Positions 12,501 to 24,500 of a stretch of 64,000 nt of DNA are shown in pieces. Every line of letters begins with the position of its first letter. Position 1 is the stretch's first letter. The notes below the pieces were generated by a model. The model saw only the letters and a list, made by a program, of their open reading frames with translations, made no database searches and had not been told where the DNA came from. A program made the translations under genes and the position numbers. Origin of the DNA: Mactra quadrangularis (taxonomy: Eukaryota > Mollusca > Bivalvia > Venerida > Mactridae); NCBI GenBank assembly GCA_025267735.1, contig CM046297.1, positions 20,052,011-20,116,010 on the forward strand, given 5' to 3'.

Positions 12501-15500
12501 ATCATAACCCTGGCAACCTGTACTGATGAAGACCATGCATAACCATCAAAATCTTGCCCTCCTGTAAAGTTTAGCGCCGATCAACTTCCACCCAGATGAA
12601 AAAATCTCATCCAATGAGAGTTAAAAGGGAAGACGATCTCATTGTCGGTATATAAATGAAAAAATGTATTAAACCAAAATAGCCCAACTAAGACCTAAGA
12701 GCAGTTCACTCATAGCACCAGTCCATTTTTATCATGTTATCAAAATACTAAAAGGTTGCATGAGTCAGATCAATTCAATTTACAACTCGGTCACTTAAAA
12801 TGATATAAATATTCATTACATCAAAACTAATACAACATGAAAAAAAGCACTTAGCTGTAAGTCAAATTGAGTAGATCTACACCAGTGGTCACAATCCAAT
12901 CATAATAACATCAATAATTCACATGAGCATTTAGTCAAACCATCAGTAAATTTCTGAAAATAAAGTCAAAACTTTAAAAATTTTGAACCAACTTCATGGA
13001 AACAGCACATATCAACAATTTAAATTGTTTAATCCCAAACAGAAAATAATCACTAGGTCACATAGCTAATGGCCAGTTTTTTCACCTGTTACCTTTGATT
13101 TGTTATCATATACTTATTATTTTTGGTAAAAGATAGGCTAAGGTAGACAAAGGGCATGGTAGCAATTTCCATAGGAAACTGACCATTTGATTAGAGATGA
13201 TCAAGGGGGTTAACTCTGCAATGTTACTTTAATGCACTAAATATTTTTATTAAGTTATCTCCCTTACACAAAACAATAAAACTTTCTACTTACTGTGTCA
13301 TTGGTCTGTGAAGTACAAACATACTTGTTTAACAAAAATCTTTCATCTCTACTGAATTTTAAAGTGATTCCTCTGAAAACAAAAATAAAAATTCTCAAAA
13401 GATTTTTCCAAATAAGGAGAAAATGTTTGTTCCTAGTAAAGGGTTACTTGATCAGTACATATTTGAGTATGAAAAGAGGACTTGCTAGCTTTACAGGTGA
13501 TAACTAACCATAATCTTAATATATCAAACATTTAATACTAAATTGTCTATGCCTACACTTTTTCTTAATAATAAACACCAATAAAGCTGTGAATACTCAT
13601 AGACTAGTGGGTACCTACATATTTTTTTCTCAATTAGAAAAAGGTACGAAACGTTTTACTAAGTAAACAGCGGAATTAGACTCAAAATATGTATAATAAT
13701 GCAGTTTTGTTCAAGATGTATCTATGGTGACAGCACCATTACTGATTCAAGTCCACCTTCCTGAAACTCAAATTGATTGAAACAGTTTTTTCTGAACAAA
13801 GTCGTTCTTTGTATTGGCAAAACATTCAGACAATCTCTCAACAGTTAAAATCTTATCTTTGGGCAACCCTTGTAAGTGTCACCAAGTAAGTCCTTTAATG
13901 ATTACAGCCTTATTTTGAAGCAGCAATAACGAGTGAAGTCATAAAGTCTTTCTACGTTAGAGCTTTTAGGAATGAAGACTATGGTACATAACCATTAAAT
14001 AAGATCATACCCTGGCAACCTGTACTGATGAAGACCGTGCATAACCATCAAAATCTTGCCCTCCTGTAAAGTTTAGCGCCGATCAACTTCAATCCAGATG
14101 AAAATATCTCACCCAATGAGAGTTAAAGGGAAGGTGATTTCAAAGTCAGTATATAAACTAAAAAAATGTATTAAACCAAAATAGCCCAACTAAGACCTTA
14201 GAGCAGTTCACTTAGAGCACCAGTCCATTTCTATCATGTTATCAAATACTAAAAGGTTGCATGAGTCTGATCAATTCAATGTACAACTCGGTCACTTAAA
14301 ATGATATAAATATTCATTACATCAAAATAAATACAACATGAAAGAAAGCACTTAGCTGTAAGTCACATTGAGTAGATCTACTTCAGTGGTCACTATTCAG
14401 ATATGATCTTTCAGACAAACCATAAATTAGTAGTTCATTCACCAAGCCACAGTGACCTCTTCTCTTCGTAACCCTGAGAAGGGAGGCAATAACAGGTACC
14501 GACCCTTGCCTAAGGGGAGCCTGGAGACAACTGTGGTAAAGGGCAGCCTCACGTTCCCACATCCATAATAGGATGCCACAGATGGATGCAGTTTAAAGTC
14601 TTACCCAGGACTAACAGTGAAAAAAACTTTCTCACCTTTACTTAAATAAAATTTAAAGAACAAATCATCATTTTAAATCTTTATCATACAAGAATGAAAT
14701 GAAATTATTAGTTTTATTATCATGGAAATCTTAACTATTTCAGACATTGAAGAACTGTGAAATTAAAATGGAAAGGCAACAACTTTTTTCTATAATTTGT
14801 TTCCCCAGAAAAATTTGGTGCAATTACCCAAGTCATTTAAAATGCTAGCAAAACAAACTACACAACCCCTATGAGATGGAAATTTATCTACATCTAAGTA
14901 AACCCAGTTGGTAAGAAAATAAAGATTCATAAAATCTTTGTAAAGCATTGAAACTTCAAATTTTAACTATTAACTAAGTAATCAATATTGCAATTTAGCT
15001 ATGAATGTTGACTTTTAATACAAAGTCAAATCAAAGAACTGTAAATACGAAAATGCATTTGTGGACAATGAAACTTAAAAGATCCAAGAGGGCAAACAAG
15101 CAATATGCAGGGCCGTCGCCAGCTTTTGAAAAGTGGTCCGGCCATTGATTGTGAAGGGGGAGAGTACGAGAGGGGGAAAAAATTTAATTATTCTGCCCCT
15201 AGATGGGATTTTATTGCATCTGGAGACGATTATTTTTCATTTTGAATGTCAGCAATTTAGGCAAAATACAACTATTTCGACCCCTCAGTGAGTCTCATCA
15301 GGCGGTGGCACCAAACCTAATTATATAATTAAATCTGGCACAGATATCCCCGCTATAGTTGTTTTTTATTTTTTTGTTTTGTTTCGCTCAATGTATTTTG
15401 CAACAAAAACATATGATCACAACTATAGTTCAAGTCCGTTTATGCAAAATTTAACGTCACTGTTACAGACTAACTAATATGACTTATTACATATTATAAG

Positions 15501-18500
15501 TAATAATTATATAAAAAATTCTGAGTCATGTATTGAAATGTCATTCATTTCTTACATGAACATTGAAAAAACCTGAAATATTCTGTGACGTTGTTGCGTA
15601 AACGCACTTTACAGTACTCAAAGCACAACAGCAATGAAATCGAGTTTTGCCCAAAGCTGCTGATTTGCTAATATGGTGCATTAAAGAAGCGGGTAGATAA
15701 TTTCGGGTAATTATCATCTTTATATACAGAAGTGGCACCGAAATTATAATCATGCCCTCGAGTGAGTGCATAATTGATCGGCAGTTATTATCGATAATTG
15801 ATTTCGCATGTCAAAAAAATAATCCTGTTAAACAGATTAGACATTTTAAACAATTAAAGGCGAAAACTAAAAAAAGGTAATTTGTGTGAAACATGATCGG
15901 TCAAAAAAGTGGCCAGACCGGCCGGACCGTTGCCGATGCCCTTGATATGACAATATGTTTCTGACACAGAAAGTGAAGCTATGATTAGGTTGCGTAACTT
16001 TCCTGGGACCTAATCTTCAGCTGTTACTGTGATTCAACTACAATCAAATAACAGCGATAATCATCCCTGTTTCAGAAGTGTTTGGTAACTTGGTAATTTT
16101 ATGTAAACAAAAATATTTTGTGTATCCTCATTCTAGTCAGGGCAATTTGTGGCAAAATTTGCCTAAAGTCTGAAAAGATTTGTTACATTAAAATAACAGG
16201 AAATTATTTGTTTCTTTGTTTCAGTTCTCCAATACTTACTTATATACCATTATAAAAAAACTATGATTTTTTAGTTTCTAGCGTATATCTGAATTTTGGG
16301 CTCTATTCTCCAAAATTGTGAAAAGAATTTAGATGATAAGTGTAAAAAATTATTCATTTTCTAGAATTAATGTAATTCAAACACTTAACTCTTGTAAAAG
16401 CACTTGCAGAAACACATTAAAGTGTCTGACCCTGTTACTACCAAAACAGACATTGGATAGTAGCTTATACATAAAAACTTATGGCTTGAAATAATCTGTT
16501 ACTGATGATCATGTTTTTTTCATTGTGAAAAGGGCTTATTTCAGCAAAACATAACTGAACTACAAAGTAGATTTAAAGCCATAAAAACTGATTACAAGTT
16601 AACCTCTACACAAAAATAATGCTTATAAGAAAAAAAATTGCATAACTGTAAACAGAATATGCTAAGATATGCCAGTGCTTAAATTAAGTGAGCAAATGAA
16701 TAAAATCAAACATGAGAACACTCATTCCTAATACTCATACAAAGTGTTTTAGAACTTTTAAATCTAAGTAAAAGAGATAAAAATAATTGACTAAAGAGGC
16801 CATTTTTCACTGGCTTGTCTCCCCCTTCTATGTACATGTACCCACCTGTTTTTTACAATGTCAACATATTTAAAAATAATTCAGTACAATTGTCAACTCT
16901 TCATGTATATAGAGTACTACATGTAGGCCTAAGAACATGTCTTAGTGGAACAATGACAAGTACATTTTTCGGACACCTTTCATTTAAATAATCACTTAAC
17001 CAAGATAGTGTGTGAACTCTGAGAAACCAACAGAAGAGAAATAAAGGGCTAGGTATTTAGCATACTGGTGAGAAACCAACAGAAGAGAAATAAAGGGCTA
17101 GGTATTTAGCATACTGGTGAGAAACCAACAGAAGAGAAATAAAGGGCTAGGTATTTAGCATACTGGTGAGAAACCAACAGAAGAGAAATAAAGGGCTAGG
17201 TACTTAGCAAACTGGTGAGAAACCAACAGAAGAGAAATAAAGGGCTAGGTATTTAGCATACTGGTGAGAAACCAACAGAAGAGAAATAAAGGGCTAGGTA
17301 TTTAGCATACTGGTGAGAAACCAACAGAAGAGAAATAAAAGGCTAGGTACTAAGCATACTGGTGAGAAACCAACAGAAGAGAAATAAAGGGCTAGGTATT
17401 TACATACTGGTGAGAAACCAACAGAAGAGAAATAAAGGGCTAGGTATTTAGCATACTGGTGAGAAACCAACAGAAGAGAAATAAAGGGCTAGGTATTTAC
17501 ATACTGGTGAGAAACCAACAGAAGAGAAATAAAGGGCTAGGTATTTACATACTGGTGAGAAACCAACAGAAGAGAAATAAAGGGCTAGGTATTTACATAC
17601 TGGTGAGAAACCAACAGAAGAGAAATAAAGGGCTAGGTATTTAGCATACTGGTAACTATTGAGATGAGTAGATGACAAGATCCTAAATGTTTATTGTTAC
17701 ACAAAAAATGATTGTATTGATGATGAATTATTATGTTTGACCATAGACGCTATTGGATAGTAATTCTATCATCATGGAAGTATTTGTTACAATGTATCAG
17801 GTATAAGATTTATATGACCAATGTTGTCTGTTTATATAGTAATGTAATTGACTAAGTAAGTTCAAGACACAACAGAGTTAACGGGCGTTAACTGTACAAC
17901 ATTGTTATACAGTAGGTAGAAAACTCTAAGCCATCGTATGACCAGCCTCATACCTCAACGGAAGCATAAGACCTATTGTACACCCTTCAAACTCATCCAT
18001 TTAATGTGCAATATCCCACTTTTTATTGGTGTGGGAAAGGTTCATTATTAATACCCTATACCAGTATCTGAACCTTAAATGACATTCAAGTCAAGTCAAA
18101 ATATTTCATTAGCTTGAATACAGTTCACTGAAAATAAACATTTTGGTGGTGCTTTACTGAGTTTTAACTCATAAACATCTGGAATTTAGATAATGCACAT
18201 CAGGCAAACAAAATCTCCAAGTGTACAAAACAATGGATGGTGTCCATTACAAACAAAATCTAAATAATCACTAAGTAAAACATCAACATCTAAGGCAGAA
18301 GAGATCAGAGGTATGTAACTATTCTGGTAAATATATGTAGATCAATTTTACCATAAGTTTATATTTTGTACCAGCTTGTATTGTACATATATATTGGGGT
18401 ATTCCTATGTGCTTATGGGTCACAGAATAACAGTCCAGCATATAAGGATATATGGAGGAGAGGAAAATTGTTTTATTAAAAACCTGATACATGGGAGATA

Positions 18501-21500
18501 ACCCAAACTTAGTTAACCTTGTCTTGTACAGACATAATGTTTTAGCTACTGGTGTATGTAAATGTGTAGTCTAACTGTATATCATACAATAAATATTTCA
18601 CTGAAGGCAAAGACAAACTAGTTTCCAGGTGGTTGTGATCAACAATCTAATTCAGGTTTCACAACCTTGACACTAAGGCAAAATGAAGGGGGTATGAAAA
18701 ATTCAAAACAGTGATCAAGTCATAAACAAAAAAAACCAGGGCACTAGACAACTTTTGGGAGCAGGTACCCATACCCTCAGAAAGGGGAATTTCGCATCAT
18801 TTCAAGACAATATGGGGAATTTCCAGTCAACTCATAAATGCTTACAGTTGTTACTCTGTTAATTTGAACAGATAGTTTAGATTGTGACTGTAGAATAACA
18901 AATTAAACAAAAGATAAAACTGTATTTGCCTATTTACAGAGACTGTATAACAACATCCTTCTAAATGTACCATGTACATATCACTTACAAAGTTCTTAAA
19001 AACATCAATACAATAGGAATACTCCTTTTATTAGAATATAAGTATAAAATGTAATTTATAAAAATAAAAGCCAATGAAATTATTATCCTAATAAGACTTA
19101 ATACTATATTGATGAAATGTCCTTCAAGAAAACTGAATAAAATAATAATCAGCTAGATTTTTTAAATTTTGTTAAATTCAAAACACACTTATTCACAATT
19201 TTGGAGAATAATAGGATATTTCATATAAGTATACAGGGTTGGCGCTGGGTCATAAGAAGTTGTTGCCAACATTTTCGCCAAATGAACAAGAGCACCGCTG
19301 GGCGGAGCATTATATGCCCGAAAGTGTTTTTTTAGTTAAGATGAAGCATTTGTAAGACATGAGAATATTTCATATGAATATCATATTATGAATAATTGTG
19401 GAAAACAAAGTGGAGAAAAAAGTTTTAAGGTAATAGTGACCTTGACCTTGGACCATGTGACCCCAAAATCAATAGGGGTGTTCTACCCGATATGGACAAT
19501 CATCATATGAAGTTTGAATATTGTTGACCTAATGGAACTGAAGTTATGCTCCGGAAACTGTTTTCAGTTTAAAGGTAATAGTGACCTTGACCTTAGACCT
19601 TGTGACCCCAAAATCAAAGGGGTCCTCTACCTGATATGAACAATCATCCTATAAAGTTTGAATATTGTGGGCCAAATGGAACCTAAGTTATGCTCCAAAA
19701 ACTGTTTTCAGTTAAAAGGTAATAGTGACCTTTGACCTTGTGACCCCAAAATCAATAGGGGTCTTCTACCCGATATGGACAATCATCATATCAAGTTTGA
19801 ATATTGCTGACCAAATGGAACTAAAGTTATGCTCCGGAAACTGTTTTCAGTTTAATTGTAATAGTGACCTTGACCTTTGACCATGTGACCCCAAAATCAA
19901 TAGAGGTCTTCTACCTGATATGGGCAATCATCATATGAAGTTTGAATATTGTTGACCAAATGGAACTTAAGTTATGCTCCGGAAACTGTTTTCAGTTTTA
20001 TTGTAATAGTGACCTTGACCTTTGACCATGTGACCCCAAAATCAATAGGGGTATTCTACCTGATATGGGCAATCATCATATGAAGTTTGAATATTGTTGA
20101 CCAAATGGAACTTAAGTTATGCTCCGGAAACTGTTTTCCGTGTTATTGTAATAGTGACCTTGACCTTTGACCATGTGACCCCAAAATCAATAGGGGTCTT
20201 CTACCCGATATGGGCAATCATCATATGAAGTTTGAATATTGTGGGCTAAATGGAACTAAAGTTATGCTCTGCAAACTGTTTTCCGTTTTATTGTAATAGT
20301 GACCTTGACCTTTCGCCATGTGACCCCAAAATCAATAGAGGTCTTCTACCTGATATGGGCAATCATCATATGAAGTTTGAATATTGTTGACCAAATGGAA
20401 CTTAAGTTATGCTCCGGAAACTGTTTTCAGTTTTATTGTAATAGTGACCTTGACCTTTGACCATGTGACCCCAAAATCAATAGGGGTCTTCTACCCGATA
20501 TGGGCAATCATCGGACAGACGGACGGACAGACGGACGCAAGGGGGTATAACATAATATATCCGAAATTCTTTCGGGCATATAAAAAAGGTTGTCACCACT
20601 TTGGGGCCATTGGAGCCAACAAAATTTTTTTATGGTTTTAACAAGTTTAATACTGCATCAACACAAATTATTGTTGTATTAAGACAGCAAGCACACCTTC
20701 TTTGTAGTCTAGCTCTCCTGGACTCTTGTTTATATCTTAATTATTGTATTATTTTTTTAATCTGCATATTTTTCATTATTTACATAAATAAAGCTAGAAC
20801 AGTCAATGTCAATATACTAAACTATAAAAAGACAGGTGTTTTTTAATTGAATTTAAAAACAATGCTGTTTATCAAATACCTGTAAACAAGGTATATCTTT
20901 CAGAACTGTTTAAGTTCAAAATATTAACAAATAAAACAAAAAAATTCTAGAAAAACCCAATTATATTTAGCATTTATGTTTTTTACCGCAAAAATGAGTT
21001 ATTCCAAAACAGATCAGCTTGGCACTATTAGATGTGCATCAGAGATTACAATTCATAAAAAAAATAAGGTTACAAACATTTCTGTGTAATCACTACAGTA
21101 CAACAACAACAACAACAACAACATCTAAGGCAGAAAAGATCAGCTACATTTAACTTGCATGTTCACAAAACACCACTTTTGCAAGGAGTATTTTTACCTA
21201 ATGATTAAATCTGACATGCCTAACGGTTTGTATCAAATTGGAAAAACATATTTGTAAAATAGTAAAGAGAAAAAAATGAAATATTAACAATTTGACATGA
21301 ATACAAAATACTGCATTATATCATTAACAACTAAATTATAGTTGAACAATAAAGACATGTATAATTCTATTATATTCAACTGTCAGAGGTGGAAACATTA
21401 ATACAACTGCAGTACATAAAGACGACTATCAAGTAGACTACATTCATTGATCACGTAAACAAAATTACTGTAACAAGTATTTAAATCACTATAAGGTAAA

Positions 21501-24500
21501 TGCATGGATCACTTACAGTTGATCAAATATCAAATACCAGTATATCAACCACATAGTTAGTTTTTAGATTATCTCCCTTTGTATGTGACTTAATTTGTTT
21601 GTTTTATGTTCATAGTAAACATTAGAGAGATAATTCACCTAACCAGCATTTCCTGGGAAGAACCAGTACTAGATAATCATCCTCTGTAACTAACCGTCTT
21701 CTTCCTAAAATTTATCAGCTAGCCTTAAGAATATACATAGATGATGAATGAAAAATGTATCAAAATGCTTACCATTTTTGTCTTGTTCAGAATCACAGTC
21801 GAAAATCTGAGTTCAGTCGACAATGTATAATATCAAAATTTCTAGTCGGTAATAATATGTACATGTCTATCATATGATCACCATTTATTGAAACTCATCC
21901 AGAATGGCTGACTATATTCATCAACATCTGAAAAGATGAATAAATTATTACATAACATGTTATGCAATTATGTAATAATTACATGTATATAAAGGGTCCT
22001 TGGTCAGGGCTAGTGAAATATTGGTCAGGGCTAATGGATTAGGGCATTTACTAGCCTGACCAGACTAGTAGGGAAAAAAATTAATGTAGAGGCCCGACTG
22101 CAGACAGGCGCGTATCTAGGCCGTTTTTGAGGTTACGCACAAAATAGTGGGTCGAGGGCATGCCCCTAGATGTTTATTCGCTACATTTGCTAAGGTGTAT
22201 TTTGATGATACTTAAGCCACCTGTTATATGCTAACAGAAATACCCTTTGTTCAATTCTATTTTAATGCTATCTGCCATTTCATACGGGCAAATACGAGTA
22301 AAAAGTGGACATTTTGAATTGAATATAACAAGGGAATTTTATATAACAGGGATTTGTAACGATAAGTAAATGTAATAGATTTTCATCGAATTTCACTGTC
22401 GTCGCTATTATTTCGGCCAATACGGAAAACAAGTTTAAATAAAAATATTCAGATGCAATTTTTACCAGTACCATTCAAAATGACATTATTGTTAGGAAAA
22501 ATGTGTTTCTCGATGATTTTGAGGTAAATTACGCTCACAGACTGTTACACAAAATAATGCATTTTCCCGCCCGATCTGCCATTTTTAGCCCTATTTTACA
22601 TCGCTTAAAGTCATATTTTCGATCATAATTGCAACACTTTTTTGTCAAAAATCTCAGAAACATTCACAAGTTGCATGGAAGACATGTAAAAAAACATGAA
22701 TCAAGTTTTTAAACTCTGGAATAGTTTGTACAGCCTGCTTCAGCCAGTTATAGACAGTGACGACCGAGAAAATTCAAAAAAGCACTTAGTTACAAATCCC
22801 TGTCATGTAGAATCCCTGATATAACATTGCAATAACATGATCACATTTACAAACAATAGAAACTGTTAACTGTATGAAACATGTTAACATATTATTTAAT
22901 AATGCTACTCAACATTCAAACAAAAAATAGCGCAAAACGTCACTGTTTTTGGTGAGCAAAGGTATCAGTCACTTATCTATGCCAATAGAAAGTTCCCTGT
23001 GAATAGCCATAAGATCCGGTCAGACGTTCTGTTGTCATTTCTTGCAAAGTAATATACAACAACTTTAAATGTTGTCTGAACAATATGTTAGTAAGACATT
23101 AAACTGAGATAGTGTTTATGTTAAAATCTTAAATTTCAAAGTTTGTTTACATATCTGAAGATAAAGTAAGCAACCGAGGACAAAGGTCGCTCACCATCAA
23201 GGCCTTATTAAAGACTGTTTTTTTTCTTATATTAGATAAAAAGTTAGGAATGCGAAGTAATTAGAAAACAATCTTATTTATACTGTTTAAATGTCAATAA
23301 CATATAAATACTCAATATATGAGAAAACAGAGTCTGATGGTGTGCGGCCACAGTCCTGTATTATCTACTTTTAAATTTGGTTTTAAACTTTTGAAACCAA
23401 AGATTTTCACATACAGGCACTATTTCAGTGAATTTCGAGCTAAGAGATTGTTCAGACAGCACTTGTAATAGGTACGAGATACATGTACTACTTTACAGAT
23501 AGTAAAACGCGTGGTGAGTGTAATTCGAGGGCCCTAAGATTTATATTTTACTTTACAAAATTAATGTGGAAATCACTTTTGGTATATATCAAGAATTTGC
23601 TCACCAAAATGATCATTTGCATTGATTATAGTAAGATTTCTAATCATATAATTACATAAATAATTAATTGTTTTTGGTTATTACTCAAGAGTCTTTTTTG
23701 AAAGAAGTTTCAATGTGCACAAGCAGACATAGAAGTAATCTGTGTGGTTTAATGTGTCATTTATATGACATTTTCATGGAGTAAAGATATGACAAAACAC
23801 AGTCGATTCAAATAATGCCTAACCCTGGTTAAGCATCCAATTTCTCAGTGTTTTTGGCACTTTTAGATTTTCGATCTCTAGAATCAAAGTTACGCATGTG
23901 CGTAAAGTGCGTAATGGCAGATACGCGCCTGACTGCAGACTCAATTAGTGTATATCAGATGTGAAACTAATAACAACATGTTAACAATGCAACATATGCT
24001 CAATAACATCATAATTCAACATGCCTAAAGAAACTTTTGGATCCAAGTGTATACAGCGGCGGCTCCAGGATTTTTTTCTGTGGGGGGGGGTCCGAACTTT
24101 TTCTAGGGGGGTCCAAACTTTTGAACCATGCAACATATTAATAATAAGAACTACATAACCATTAAATCTATGTTAAGCACCGAGAAAAATTGTTTCATGC
24201 TACTTAAAAATGACTTACAGTCAAGAAAAATACTAATGGACATGTACATTTTGGAAATTCTAGGGGGATCTGGACCCCACCGCTAGATCCGCCTATGGTA
24301 TACTACTAGTCCTAAATATAAGACCCTACGTATGTTTTTTTATCATTTTGACATTTCTCTGTTACGTAGGGTCTTAACAGATAGCTTCAAAAACGCATAG
24401 CAAAAATTTTAGTGTACAGACATCGATTCAGGTCTGAACGTTCTACTCGTTTTAATTCGAAAAATTTGCCATAAAACGATACACCAATAGAAAGATAAAC

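Noticed and set aside
11792..13507. Two identical 70-codon plus-strand frames starting MSLVCEVQTYLFNK
   Set aside because: They lie antisense to the duplicated 79-nt exon and run into intron sequence; identity only reflects the recent duplication.
17448..17678. Repetitive frames on both strands (YLALYFSSVGFSPVCK; QQKRNKGLGIYILV)
   Set aside because: Product of the 47/49-bp minisatellite, no start context or splice partners.
21770..21935. Possible minus-strand exon in the long intron (CDSEQDKNG before a GTAAGC donor)
   Set aside because: No upstream acceptor gives an open frame, and its phase does not fit the next exon; it would create a stop.
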